Source of the DNA: Epinephelus fuscoguttatus
Taxonomy: Eukaryota; Chordata; Actinopteri; Perciformes; Serranidae
Reading direction: 5' to 3'
Assembly (NCBI RefSeq): GCF_011397635.1
Contig: NC_064753.1
Coordinates: 41,149,822 to 41,213,821, forward strand
DNA: 64,000 bases
Shown here: in pieces, positions 25,425 through 35,060 of the stretch
How positions within the stretch are numbered: the first letter of the stretch is position 1
Layout: every line of letters begins with the position of its first letter
The notes under the pieces: generated by a model
What the model was told of the DNA's origin: nothing
Databases searched by the model: none
The model's input: only the letters and a program-made list of their open reading frames with translations
Position numbers and translations under genes: made by a program

Positions 25425-28400
25425 TTCCTATACATAGTCTTAACCCTGGGCTGTATTCATGAGTCACTTGTGTACATCCCTGACTTTATATGAACAACAA
25501 CAACAACAACCATGACACAACTATAGGGGAGGGGACACCATTTAAGGCCGAGTCTTCACCGAGTTCAGGTCCCGGGTTTGGCCCTATGCTGCAGGTCATT
25601 CCCTGTCTCTCCTGTCTTTTCTGTCTATCTCTCACACTATCAAATAAAGCAGAGATGCCAAATATAATCTTAAAAAAAAGACAGAAAAATTTAAATATAT
25701 ATCCCAGTTTCACATCCCATAATATTCAGTATTTATGGCATTTTCTGATCTGCTGAGTTTCAGGAAATTGTCTTTTTTCCCCCTGTTTATTTAAAAAGAC
25801 ATTTACTGACTGAATCCGACTCCCTGATGCTCTCTGATGCCTTTTGGTTAGAGGCTACATCAGGGTTTGTGTGTGTATGTGTATATGTATGTACGTGTGT
25901 TACTAGGCAACCACCCAATCAGCTGAAGATTATCCGTCAGTGTTAACAAATTACATGGCATAGTTGTAAATACCTTTTAAGAGCTTTTAAGAGAGATGTT
26001 TCTGTGTTTGAATTGTGGAAACTGGTTTGTAATTACAACACGTATCTTGTTTAAATATGTAATAATTAAACAGTGACATTACTGTTACCTGTAAGGTCAC
26101 ACGATTCATCTTGACGGGAACACGAACGTCTGCAGAAGCCTTTACAGTAGTTATCTTGCATAGCTCGGGGTCGCTGCTGGAAACTGTTTGTTCCTCATTC
26201 ATATTTATGTACATGAGCACAGATGTACAACCTCTACATTAGCATGGAGAGGCTGGTTATGTCAGACTACTATAGTCCATGCAGCCGATCAGTTTTTTTT
26301 ATGTAGCCCAAAATTTTGGGGACTTGAATCAACAGTTCAGTCTTCAAGAGAAAAAGGGCCTGAAGCAAAATTTTGGGCACCCTGCATAGTCAGCACTGTG
26401 TATCACTCCCTTTGACAAGCATCGCACCTTCTAAACACGTTCGAAGCCAGCTAAGAGCGCTTTCACATCTGCCCTGTTTGGTTCGGTTCAATCAAGCTCA
26501 AGTTCGTTTGCCCCCTAAGTACAGTTCATTTTGGCAGGTGTGAACACAGCAATTGCACTCTGATGCCAAACACACCCTGGTGCAGTTCGTTTGTGGTGAT
26601 AAGGTGTTCCGACCTGGATCTGAACCAACTGCAGTCACATGACACATTGTTTGGGTTAAACATGAGCATGTTACAGTCCTGGAGGATTATTAATGTGCAC
26701 CTCCTCCTGTACTGCCTTAATATGCACATTCACACATTCAGCACATCCAATGCATCAAAACATTGTTTTCTAGTTGGAGCCGCGCCTCGTTTTCAAACTG
26801 TATGGTTTGACTAAAATGAACAATGACAGCAATATAGTCCACGATGAGCAGCGCTAAAATCAACCTGCGTAGTTGTCCCTCCATTGTGACATTAGAAAGT
26901 GTCACATTTATCTTGCAAGTGTACTCTTCTTCAACGTTTGCTTTACTTCCTGGATTTTTCCCACGTGGAAATCCTGACCAATCAAGAGCATGAATGAAGC
27001 AATATTACATCAATTGGCCAAAGGGGGGCGCTATAGCAACCAACTGAAATTGCAAACTTTGGATGGGCATATCTCATGCCCTGTATGTCATAGAGACATG
27101 AAACTTTGCACAGAGATGCCTCTCCTCATGAAGAAAAAATTTGCGCCAAGAAACCATAACTTCTGGTTATATAGATTTTCCGCCATTTTGAATTTTTTGA
27201 AAAACACTTAAAATCCATGTTTTCTGAGGAAGTTTGACCGATCTGGATGAAACTCAGTGAACATAATCTAGGGACCAATATCTAAAGTTCCCTCTTGGCA
27301 AAAGTTGGAAAACTTGCTAAAACTGAGCTTCTATAAGGCAATGAATATTACAGGGCGTGGCTCATCACATAAAGGTGTATAACATCTCAAGGGTTTCACC
27401 CATCACCACACAACTTTGTAGGCATATGACCACACATCAAACAAAATGGGGGCGCCAGAGAGCTAATTTTTTATCTAGGCCTATATTTGACAGGACAGTG
27501 AAGCATGACAAGAAGGATGGGAGAGAGAGAGAGCAAGGAAGACATGCAGCAAAGAACGAAGGCCGGATTCCAACCCCCACCGCTGCAACAAGGGCTAGCC
27601 GCACCTTTCCCATGTGAACTATCAGTGCGCCCCACTTTCAAGTCAATACAACATATAAATACTTTAACTATCTGCCTTTCAACGTGCTACCTCAACTACT
27701 AATGTACAGTTTTTGCCCACTAACTGTCTCATTATTGGCAATGGTACTACTGTACTTTCAATAAAGCAATCGTACTATCAAATTCACAAAAGCTCTGTCT
27801 GAATACATTGCTCTTCTTAATGGGTTCAGTTTAGGCTTGTGCCGGTTTGAAAATTTTCCAACTGGTTTGATTTAAAGCCAAATATCTAACCGAACCGATA
27901 TATCAAATTATATACCTAATTTTACCACTGGGGGTTGCCTTTGAACTTCATTCATTCATTCATCTTCTAACCGCTTCATCCTCTTGAGGGTCGCGGGGGG
28001 GCTGGAGCTATCCTAGCTGACATCGGGCAAGAGGCAGGGTACACCCTGGACAGGTCGCCAGACTATCGCAGGGCTGACACATAGAGACAAACAACCATTC
28101 ACGCTCACATTCACACCTATGGACAATTTAGAGTTATCAATTAACCTGCATGTCTTTGGACTGTGGGAGGAAGCCGGAGTGGCCGGAGAGAACCCACGCT
28201 GACATGGGGAGAACATGCAAACTCCGCACAGAAGGGCTCCCACACCCAGGATCGAACCGGCGAGGCAAGGTTAGCGAGTGCTAACCACCACACCACCGTG
28301 CCGCCCCTCGCATTTGAACTATTTTTCCCAATAGAAGCCCATTATAGGTGTAATGCGCTTCCAATCCACTAGGTGGCGGTAATGCTGTATTAACCGCCAA

Positions 28401-31400
28401 TACACACAAGGTTACACAAGAAGAACAAGAAGATGCAGAAGGACACCAAGGAACCCTCCCCCGACTCCGCTCTCTCAGTGGAGACACGGTGGTTGAGAGG
28501 GCCGAGCGAGAGGACGTTCCTGCAGTAGTTCCAGCCCCCCAAATAGTACCAGGAACTTCTTCAGTGGAAACGGGTTACTAGGGCAACAAACTGAATGACT
28601 GCTGACTCCCGCCCACTTTTCCCCGCCCCCAATGAAATTTGATCTCTGGCAGCAGCAGCAGACAGCTAAGTGGAGCGGAGCTGCAGAGGAAGCCTCTGAG
28701 ACAAACTAAACAAAACACTTGCAGGCTCCTCCACTTCATTTATAAACAAACATAAACCTTATTAAGTTGTCATAATGCATGTTACAACGCAAGATAAGTT
28801 GAATATAGTCCCTTGACACGCCGCCGATGTGAAAAGCTTTCTCCTCCAGTTTATCCGGTTGACGTGAATTAAACCGTGTGGAGCTCTTAAACCGGACCAA
28901 ACCGGTTAAACCGGAAATCGGCACAAGCCTAGTTCAGTTGACTATTTAATCTGCAATTTACCATGACCTGTATCCCAAACACACACCATGTGAAACTGTA
29001 CGTGGGCAACTGTGCGCTCAGTGGACCAATTTCTTAATTACATTACGAACTGAGGAAACAGCTCCCTGAAAACACTTTGCTATCTTCTTATAGTCTTCTC
29101 CTGCTTTGTGGGCATCAGTTATTTTAGTGTTCAGAGTGCTAGGCAGCTGTTTAGAGGAGCCCATGGCTGCTGATTGTTGGGACAAGGTTTCAAGAGTCAG
29201 AATATTTATAAAGCTTTGAATTTTGTATCACCTGGCCTTTCCTAATGGTGACTGTGAACAAGCTAGAGTCCTAACAAGCTAATTAAGGTCTGAGACCCTG
29301 GTAAAAGTTGTCTGAGAGTTCAAATGTCTTGGGGTGCCCAAACTTTTGCACGGTGCTCCTTTTGGGTTTTTTTTTTCCACTCTTAAATTGTACAAAACAA
29401 AAATAATACAGCAGTCATGCCTAACATGTTGAAAAGCACGTTTCATCTTTGACTTCATGCCTTTTGGAGATCAGTTCATCCATCCCAAACTTCAGACAAA
29501 AAAATACACATATATATAAGCAATATCACACCAGAGGGAGTGCTGGTGTACTGTATCACAGCTGTGATGATATACAAGTGACATCTATGAGTTACAGTTA
29601 AGTGACAACCAATTATGATTTGTTTGTTTACTGAATGATTTATTTGGCTCCGCCCACACAAACAGTTGTACAGCTTGACTGGGACTGAACTGTCGCCAAG
29701 CACATAAACATTCCTGCACACTGTTACGTCGTGTGTCTGCGTTACCACAGGCCTGCTACTCTGTATCATGTACATTTATCTGTATGTTTCCATTTATTGC
29801 GGAGTCTGGTGACAGTCGCTTTGGTGGCACACGTGCAATGTCGTTGAGTTAACAGCTTGACTAGACAGGTTGTGACATTCTCTGATGTCATATGAGCACA
29901 CCCGGAAGTTTGCAGTGAAGCGTCCTTTACTTCTCTCATCACGGGCTTAGAATTCCTGTTCAAACTTTGCATAACTTTCCCTCATTACAGTTGCGTTGGT
30001 CATGTGCTCGACAACAAGAGGATTTTAGGCTCATGTTGTGATGAAAGCTGAACTCATGACCTACACACACACACACGTACACACTGATCAAACAGTGTGA
30101 CACTCACTAAAAATGCTTTAACTCTCCACAAACATCCAGCACTGAAAACTACATGTGTTTTTTGTGTTCTCTGCTTTCCAGCAAGTCAAAGGGGAGTCTC
30201 CTGCGACAGCCAATCAGCAGACAGACAGAGCACCGCCACTGCCTGCAGAGCAACATATATATGTACATCATCATGCTCTTCACAACCCTCCATCAGATGC
30301 TGCTCAGGGATAAGAACAAAGAGGTAGTCGTCAGGTCGTAACTGTGTGAAAACATGAATCACCATCTCCTTTTATTACTGGGTGCTCTTCATATTTTGTC
30401 TCTTCCTCCACTGCATTCCTTTCCTTAACATGATCACACAAAACAACACCCACAACAGCCAAACTACCTCCAGATGGAGTTCTGGAGGAGGCACAGAGAG
30501 AGGAGGGGGGGCAGATCCTCGACACCAGCCATTCCAGCTTGCCATAGCGTGGAAAAGCCGGCCCATGTGGACTCTGATATTGCGTACAAAACCCCTCTAC
30601 AGCTGCAGGTGACTCAGCAAAACCCCCTCTGGATGTGACCCTGCGGAGCAGGAGGCCGGCCGGTGTGGCAGGATCAAACGTGAGACCGAGGAACAACAGA
30701 TACATTTCACAGATACCTCCGAAAGGCAGGTTTTGCCAGCTGTGCAACAGCTCTGTTTGGGCAAATCGATCTCATTTTAATGTGTGGGACTTTCACCCTC
30801 TCAACTCGTTTCACAGCCAACAAGCAGACCAGTTAAACCTGCCTGATCAAATATCACCAAATGAAAGCAAGAGGAAAAACACAGGGTGGCATGCAGGAAA
30901 GATTTCTGTGTCAGAGAGGTGTTCGGCTGCTCGAGATCAGATGTTAATCACTGTATTTCTGCTGCATCATTAGACTGTTCAAACACACGTTTAAAACAGG
31001 TCGTAAAGTTTCTTTTGTAGAATTGTGGAGAAATATGTATAAAATGATGCACAAGGTCAGAGCTGCAACTAATGTTGATTCTTTTATGGATTCATCTGGA
31101 TATTGTCTCTTAAATTATTAATTTAGTCTATAAAATGTCAGAAAATGCAATTTCCTGAGGCCCAAAGTGACGTCTTAAAACTGCTCAGTTGTCTGACCAA
31201 CGATCCAAAGTCCAAAAAATTCGGTTTACTATAATTTAAAACAGAGAAATCGTCACACCAGAGAAGCTGTTCCTCATATTTGCCTGAATGACTTAAAAAA
31301 TAATTGATTATTCAAATAGAAGCACCTTAATTTCTGCAGATCCGCTAATCGATTAATCGTTTCAGCTCGACACAACACAGCTACAATATCTGCACTTGAC

Positions 31401-31470
31401 GTAACAGAGGAGCCATAAAAGACGAGTTGTTTCATTTCAGTATGAGCATCATCCAGCAGCAGCAGAGACA

Positions 31471-31514
<44 letters not shown>

Positions 31515-33271
31515 CATCACAGCTGTCAGGATGTAATGATCCTTAATCAAGGTTTAAAAGGTTAAATTTGCTTTGATATTCTTACAGTTTAACAGATACT
31601 GAGCGGTTTTTTATGTGCATGATTTTAATGTAAAAGCCGTACCAGGCAGTATGACCAAAAATTTGTATCTTTTTTCTCATGACTGGACCTTTACGCAGGT
31701 GTGTAGTCGCTTATTCTACTGTCAAGAGTACATGAAATACCCATAAAAACATTTTAATGTCGTCATATACACACAGAAGGCTTTGATTACTACAGGGTTT
31801 GCTTGGCCCCACAATATGACACAACATAGGAAGGAGCTCATTAAACCATTACATAATGAACCAGTATACTGCCCTGCACTATTTTAAAGGAAATATTTCA
31901 AAATAAAAGATGCCTGTTTTGCACTTAATGTCTGTTTTACTGTTTTTTGTGTGATGTCATTGTTCAGCCTCTGGCTCATAAGTGCAATACTTATCTCTGA
32001 AATGTAGTGGTTGGAAGTAACTAAGTATTTCTACTCAAGTGCACATAAGTACAACTGTTAGGTATTTTACACCACTGTATGATTCTGCTTCACCACTTTC
32101 ATGACGTGTCACTACATTTATTTGGCAGATATTACTCTGCAAACCTTTAACATATAAAGTAAACTATTGTAACATATATAACACAGTTGAAATCAGCTCC
32201 ACAACCAGATAAAATGCTGCTTTTATGTTACATCATCACTATCTATAATCCAGTTTTACAATATATGATAATATTATTCTGTCTGTATGTGAGTACTTTT
32301 ACTTTTGGTACTTTCTGGTGGTACTTTTACTCAAGTAAAGAGCCTGAATACTCCTCCCTCAGCTGCTAAAATGCATAGATGGAGACAGTCTCTGAAAATG
32401 GAAATACTCAAGTACCAGTGCTTCAAATCTTTAGATACTCTGACCTGTGCTTATTTTAAACAGGATTATGGTTCAACGTCTAATCAAATCTCACCCTGGT
32501 TTTAAATCACTTTTATACCAGATTACCTGACATATTTTATGATATTGATGATGATTAATGCTTCTTCCCTCTTAAACTGATCATCTGACATGGAAAATCT
32601 AAATGCACTAAGAAACCACAGCTGTCAGATGAATTTAGTGGATGGAAAGGTACACTGTTTCCCACTGAAATAAAGCAGTGTAAAAAGGGAAGTACTTATT
32701 CCTGTACATCCATCAGGTCAGTTTAAAGAGTCTTAATGTTTATCTACACTCACATCAGACCATATAAAAGTGTTTTCCCAGGATGAAAAGGGTGTAAAGT
32801 GATTTTTGGGAGGCGCTGACCCTCCTTTAGCTGCCACCTGTTGACCGCAGGACAAATCCCAAGCGCCTCTGAGCGGCTTTGTGGATTTACAAACTCACCG
32901 ATAATTTTCTCCTGGTAGCCCTTGGTGAAGAACTGCATGGCGGTGGCGGCCCTCCAGGGGGTTTTGAGGAGCCCCTGCCGCTGGGGGTCCTCCCCGAGCC
33001 CCCGCAGGATGGTGGTGTAAGCCGCGGCCAGGGACGGCAGGCTCATCTCGTTGTCCTCCACGCTCCTGGTGCGCTCCTCCCTCCAGCTCTCCATCACCGG
33101 CCGGTGCGAGCCGGACTCGGCGCCCGGCGGAGGCTGAGGAGCGGCGGCGCGCACGGTGCCGCCGGCCGGCCGCTTCACCATCCCGTCAAAGTGTCCGTTC
33201 ATCACGGAGCCGCTGTCCCCGGTGTCTTTCTTGTCGTTAGAGCCGTACTGTGTCTGTTTGGAGTGCTCCAT
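9503..33271 (-). CDS. gch1: GTP cyclohydrolase I (six coding exons)
   Basis: GTP cyclohydrolase I converts GTP to 7,8-dihydroneopterin triphosphate plus formate, the first and rate-limiting step of tetrahydrobiopterin synthesis; it is a cytosolic homodecamer. Exons in transcript order: 33271-32899, 20597-20488, 15199-15144, 11842-11811, 11694-11610, 9629-9503. All introns are GT-AG and the phases join to 783 nt, giving 260 residues (human 250). The divergent N-terminal region is residues 1-77 and the catalytic domain about 78-258. The FSMCEHHL motif gives the zinc ligands Cys151 and His154, and HMC in the last exon gives Cys222, equivalent to human Cys141, His144 and Cys212. I chose the ATG at 33271: it is the first ATG of the open frame, with G at -3 and +4; the frame upstream offers only a GTG. 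The protein looks intact and functional. Identity with gch1 rather than the paralogue gch2 is inferred from the adjacent wdhd1. Confidence 0.95.
10340..10620. repeat. Unclassified insert inside the Tc1-like element
   Basis: About 280 bp interrupts the transposase remnant and has no counterpart in Tc1 elements. It contains TGAGCCACACCTGTGCCTGG and a TAAATA-like sequence, faintly like the LTR-like piece at 12540-12830. I cannot assign it to a family. Confidence 0.35.
10764..10985 (+). repeat. LINE fragment
   Basis: This piece shares long near-identical runs with 13345-13500 and 13893-13965 (for example TGTAGCCGTGTCAT, TCTGGCCCCTCC and AGGAACTATTTGCTC). In the second locus the sequence leads into a reverse-transcriptase remnant, so I read it as a 5' piece of the same LINE, captured inside the Tc1-like element. 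Confidence 0.55.
11610..11694 (-). CDS. gch1: gch1 coding exon 5
   Basis: Encodes about residues 191-219, [16 protein letters not shown] and the GVGVVIEAT strand that leads to the third zinc ligand. It enters in phase 1 and leaves in phase 2, with donor AC|GTACGT. Confidence 0.95.
11811..11842 (-). CDS. gch1: gch1 coding exon 4 (micro-exon, 32 nt)
   Basis: Encodes [10 protein letters not shown] (residues 181-190). Only 32 nt long, with acceptor TTCAG and donor G|GTACCG. It is too short for simple ORF detection and is recognised by frame continuity with exons 3 and 5. Confidence 0.93.
12540..12830 (+). repeat. LTR-like repeat fragment
   Basis: Phrases such as CACCTGTGTCTCGTTATCCT followed by a TATTTAG box and a T/C-rich stretch resemble the LTRs of Gypsy-type elements in fish. 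No terminal TG...CA pair, primer-binding site or coding region is visible, so the class is uncertain. Confidence 0.35.
13345..14518 (+). mobile_element. Degenerate LINE (RT and C-terminal remnant)
   Basis: Plus-strand remnants of one LINE. A reverse-transcriptase start lies near 13980-14080, where the frame reads NYRG-TLLS and then breaks. At 14130-14465 is the C-terminal segment, with [31 protein letters not shown] and [16 protein letters not shown] motifs, ending in an ATGGATGG tail at about 14508-14518. Most of the RT domain is deleted. A second LINE piece is inserted at 13504-13891. The C-terminal motifs are typical of a CR1/L2/Rex1-like fish LINE; I cannot name the exact family. Confidence 0.7.
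13504..13891 (-). mobile_element. 5'-truncated LINE inserted into an older LINE
   Basis: The minus strand reads the same C-terminal LINE segment as 14130-14465 ([63 protein letters not shown]) and ends in ATGGATGG at the left side. It is flanked by copies of TTGGAGGACTCA at about 13492-13503 and 13893-13904, a clear target-site duplication. The host LINE resumes directly after the right copy. Confidence 0.75.
15144..15199 (-). CDS. gch1: gch1 coding exon 3
   Basis: Encodes [18 protein letters not shown] plus the first two bases of Arg180. Acceptor CTGCAG, donor CCAG|GTGAGT. Confidence 0.95.
15420..16065. repeat. Probable MITE with GTACC-rich ends
   Basis: The left part (GTATGGTACCTTTGGAACCA) and right part (CAGTACCGTACTGCTCGATG) are rich in short palindromic GTACC/GGTACC motifs, and both sides refer to the same 'GTGGAAA' theme. 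It resembles fish MITEs of this type. The ends are not defined precisely. Confidence 0.4.
18325..18364. repeat. CA microsatellite
   Basis: About 20 uninterrupted CA units in gch1 intron 2, preceded by a GAGGAG-rich tract near 18165-18190. Confidence 0.95.
18840..19460 (+). mobile_element. Tc1-like transposon, truncated
   Basis: The 112-codon frame from the ATG at 19120 to the TGA at 19456-19458 reads as the DNA-binding half of a Tc1-like transposase: a first helix-turn-helix around [21 protein letters not shown], then [16 protein letters not shown], then a second motif ending [13 protein letters not shown]. The DDE catalytic half is absent after 19458. The sequence before the ATG (about 18890-19119) looks like the matching 5' leader. 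It is non-autonomous and lies in gch1 intron 2. Confidence 0.75.
20148..20430 (+). mobile_element. TTAA-flanked MITE, 283 bp
   Basis: Inverted ends AGGTCCAGTGTGTAGGATTT and AAATCCTACATACTGGACCT are bounded on both sides by TTAA (20144-20147 and 20431-20434). It has no coding capacity. It belongs to the same family as 7196-7919, with a partial copy near 43134-43188. It ends 57 nt from the donor end of gch1 exon 2. Confidence 0.85.
20488..20597 (-). CDS. gch1: gch1 coding exon 2
   Basis: Encodes residues 125-161, including the acidic [10 protein letters not shown] segment and [14 protein letters not shown], which carries the zinc ligands Cys151 and His154 and the active-site His153. Acceptor CCGCAG, donor AGG|GTGAGC, phase 1 to phase 0. 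Confidence 0.95.
24730..24806 (-). repeat. MITE end fragment (GACATATTATGCTCATTTTC family)
   Basis: The segment ends in AACCTGAAAATGAGCATAAT followed by ATGTCC and a near-TTAA. The reverse of this motif starts at about 50738. Both look like single ends of one fish MITE family whose partner ends I could not fix. Confidence 0.4.
25191..25250. repeat. GT microsatellite
   Basis: About 30 GT units with one GC interruption, followed by a short GA run. One of the longest simple repeats in the window. Confidence 0.95.
25390..25421. repeat. CA microsatellite
   Basis: About 14-16 CA units, lying 140 nt from the preceding GT tract in the opposite sense, so the pair can form a GT/CA inverted repeat. 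Confidence 0.9.
25540..25680 (+). repeat. tRNA-derived SINE fragment
   Basis: It contains a B-box-like piece (CAGGTCCCGGGTTTGGCC) followed by the family body TGCTGCAGGTCATTCCCTGT, a TC-rich stretch, and an AATAAAG-to-poly-A tail. The same body appears at 27475-27640 in the other orientation. Confidence 0.55.
26450..26660. repeat. Dispersed repeat (GAGCGCTTTCACATCTGCCC family)
   Basis: A known-looking teleost MITE motif with the internal palindromic theme TTGGTTCGGTTC ... CAGGTGTGAACACAGCAATT. Boundaries are unclear and there is no coding frame. Confidence 0.4.
27010..27470. repeat. Dispersed repeat bounded by GGGGGCGC motifs
   Basis: It starts near GGGGGGCGCTATAGCAACCA and ends near AAAATGGGGGCGCCAGAG. 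Internal phrases such as CATAGAGACATGAAACTTTG are typical of a widespread fish repeat. The left and right GGGGGCGC motifs look like repeat-unit boundaries. No reading frame is supported. Confidence 0.4.
27475..27640 (-). repeat. tRNA-derived SINE
   Basis: The minus strand runs from GGGGCGCACTGATAGTTCAC (tRNA-like head) through a B-box remnant and TTTGCTGCATGTCTTCCTTG, then a CT-rich body. It is related to 25540-25680 and to the head fragment at 50811-50895. Confidence 0.6.
27832..28931. mobile_element. hAT-like transposon, non-autonomous, with 8 bp TSD
   Basis: The ends are TAGGCTTGTGCCG and CGGCACAAGCCTA, 13 bp perfect inverted repeats. They are flanked by identical 8 bp copies of GTTCAGTT (27824-27831 and 28932-28939), the target duplication length known for hAT elements. 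No transposase frame is left. A SINE is inserted at 27948-28312. It lies in gch1 intron 1. Confidence 0.85.
27948..28312 (-). mobile_element. tRNA-derived SINE nested in the hAT element
   Basis: The minus strand starts GGGCGGCACGGTGGTGTGG. It has an A-box-like GTGGTGTGGTGGTTAG and a clear B box GGTTCGATCC (28249-28258), then a body of about 250 bp and a GAAT-repeat tail at the left end. It is flanked by TTTGAACT at 27940-27947 and 28313-28320, a likely target-site duplication. The B box is intact, so Pol III transcription is conceivable. Confidence 0.8.
29020..29350 (-). mobile_element. Tc1-like element end with transposase N-terminus
   Basis: The minus strand starts with a terminal motif near 29340 (GTGCAAAAGTTTGGGCACCC), a signature of a fish Tc1-like family. 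It contains an ATG at 29164 followed by about 48 codons that read as the helix-turn-helix start of a transposase ([20 protein letters not shown] ... [10 protein letters not shown]) and then stop. The rest of the element is missing. Confidence 0.65.
31060..31365. repeat. Dispersed repeat, AGGGCTGCA family
   Basis: It starts AGAGCTGCAACTAATGTTGA, contains AAAATGTCAGAAAATGCAAT and GCCCAAAGTGACGTCTTAAA, and ends CTAATCGATTAATCGTTTCA. A fuller copy of the family seen at 8113-8395. Confidence 0.65.
31473..31513. repeat. GT microsatellite
   Basis: About 20 uninterrupted GT units in gch1 intron 1, 1.4 kb from exon 1. Confidence 0.95.
31985..32510. repeat. Dispersed repeat rich in AAGTAC/GTACTT motifs
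   Basis: Repeated ACTCAAGTGCACATAAGTAC-like and TACTTTTACTCAAGTAAAG-like pieces. The same family is seen near 4500-4680, 33880-33970, 35385-35560, 59090-59520 and 61240-61600. It is non-coding and common in fish. Confidence 0.5.
32899..33271 (-). CDS. gch1: gch1 coding exon 1
   Basis: Encodes residues 1-124: a low-conservation N-terminus (Gly/Pro/Ala-rich at about 37-55) and then the conserved [36 protein letters not shown] and QEKII segments. The second half of the exon is strongly GC-rich, like a CpG island. The donor is ATCG|GTGAGT at 32899/32898. Human GCH1 has a similarly variable start. Confidence 0.95.
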
Positions 33272-33406
33272 CACTTGTTGTGCTGTGTTCACCGTGTGTT
33301 TCCTGTCAGCTGAGCACTTGTTGGATCAGTTTCTGCTCCTCTGTCACGGATCACTTCTGGTTTTAGTTAAAGTGCGCGCTCCTCTTTCAGCCGCGGCATC
33401 CCAGGC

Positions 33407-33470
33407 TTTATAACAGCAGGATAATCCAAGGACACATCCTATTGGCTGGCAGGCTCCAGGGGGCGGGGCC
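33407..33470 (-). promoter_or_regulatory. gch1: gch1 proximal promoter
   Basis: On the minus strand, in order towards the gene: a GC box (GGCCCCGCCC, 33461-33470), a CCAAT box (33441-33445) and a TATA-like TATAAA (33407-33412), about 135 nt before the ATG. GC box and CCAAT elements are known in mammalian GCH1 promoters, which also carry a CRE between them. No TGACGTCA is visible here. Confidence 0.65.
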
Positions 33471-34505
33471 AACATCTCCCCCACAAGTGGTCGAAGTTGA
33501 TTCAGAATAAGATTTATGAGCATGTATTCAGTGACCAGGAATCTGCTTTGGTTTGTGTTTCATAGAGCAAACACACAATAAAGATATTAAAAGGCAACAG
33601 GAACATAAATATAGACAGAAAAACTACAATTAAAATATGACTGTTCCTCTAAACATCTACAATATAGCTGTTTCAAAATAAATTCACTGTACAGTTTTGT
33701 GCAGGATGTGCAGAAGATCACAGTAAAGGATGTACGTGCAAGATGTGCATTAATGTGAAGTATATGGAGAGTGTCTATGGGGGAGAGAACAGTTCATGTC
33801 AGTCCAAGTACTATCAGAGAAAGAAATATCACTTATCTGTTACAAGTAACAGGTCTGCACTCCATCTCACTTAAAGTCCACAAGAATCAGCATCAAAATA
33901 TAGCTATAGTACCAAAAATAAAAGCACTCATTTTGCAGAATGGTCTATTTCAGAACTGGTGTTGATGAGTAACTAGTTATATGTCAGTTACAGTTACTTA
34001 GAAAAAATAAGTATATTAAATTATAGTTACTGATTGTTGGTGACCACAAAGGGATTACATCTAAATATATGTTTTAAATATATATATATATATTTATGTG
34101 TGTGTAAAAAGCTTAAATGTAAAGAATATATTCCTCATTATACTGAAAAACTTTTAATAAAACTGGTGTCAGGTTTACACCTCCTGGTTTAGGACATATT
34201 GCCCAGTTTAAACATTTACAAGAAAAGTAATGGAAAAAGTAATCAATCAATATATATAATCAATATAATATATATAAACAAGGTTAGGGAATAATTATTA
34301 TAATTATTATTGTATAATTAAAATTATTATATTGTATCATTGGAAGCAAATGAGTTATTTATGAGAAAATGCAGAGTAAAAAAACATAACAGGCTTAAGA
34401 ATCATCAGTCTAGAACTTTTTTGTCTATTTTTTTCCTTTCAATTTAACACCATGTTGCTATTTATTCTTATTTCTAAATTAAAATGATTTCAATTACTTT
34501 ACATA

Positions 34506-35060
34506 CAGTATCTCACATAAGTGAGTACACCCCTCCCATTTTTGCAAATATTTCATTATATCTTGTCATGGGACAGGGACAGTTGTCTTGGTGCTCTTTC
34601 AACATGTGTGAAGCTTGTTGAAGAGCACCAAGACAACTGTCCCTTGCCTACAGTCAAGTATAGTGGTGGAGGTGTCTTCACCTCCATCTGCTCCATGATG
34701 TCATCATGGAGGAGTGGGAGAGGATTCCTGAAGCAACCTGTGAGCTCTGGTGAACTCCATGCCCAAAAGGTTTAAGGCAGTGCTAGATAATGATGGTTGG
34801 CACACAAAATATTGACACTTTAGGCACAATTTGGACATGTTCACTGTGGGGTGTACTCACTTATGTTGCCAGCTGTTTAGATGTTGATGGCTGTGTTTTG
34901 AGTAATTTTCAGAGGAAGGTAAATCTATGCTACTATGCAAGCTGTACACTGACTACTTTAAGTTATATCAAAGTGTCATTTCTATAGTGTTGTCCCATGA
35001 AACGATATAATGAAATATTTGCAAAAATGGGAGGGGTGTACTCACTTATGTGAGATACTG
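34506..35060. mobile_element. Tc1-like short element with near-perfect long TIRs
   Basis: The ends are CAGTATCTCACATAAGTGAG and its exact inverse, flanked by TA on both sides (34504-34505 and 35061-35062), the Tc1/mariner target. The arms stay identical for about 57 bp and match again for several bases after a small mismatch. The interior (about 34650-34775) keeps a short transposase-like piece (VKYSGGGVF), but the catalytic frame is gone. A strong hairpin lies at 34575-34644. The near-identical arms suggest recent mobilisation by a related transposase. Confidence 0.85.
34575..34644. repeat. Internal inverted repeat (hairpin)
   Basis: Arms 34575-34604 and 34616-34644 are complementary over about 29 bp with a single one-base bulge and an 11 nt loop. 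It is separate from the terminal repeats. Confidence 0.85.

Larger units (their letters stand above)
20598..32898 (-). other. gch1 intron 1 (12.3 kb)
   Basis: This is the largest intron of the gene. No further exon is seen. It contains GT and CA microsatellites (25191-25250, 25390-25421, 31473-31513), SINE copies (25540-25680, 27475-27640), the nested hAT/SINE (27832-28931), a Tc1-like N-terminal remnant (29020-29350), and fragments of several dispersed fish repeats, including GCTAA-rich pieces near 21880-22010. The stretch 22170-22600 also reads like an old repeat with a decayed frame. Confidence 0.8.

Noticed and set aside
32879..33313. Plus-strand 144-codon frame opposite gch1 exon 1
   Set aside because: It is the antisense shadow of a GC-rich exon; the minus strand has the conserved enzyme sequence.
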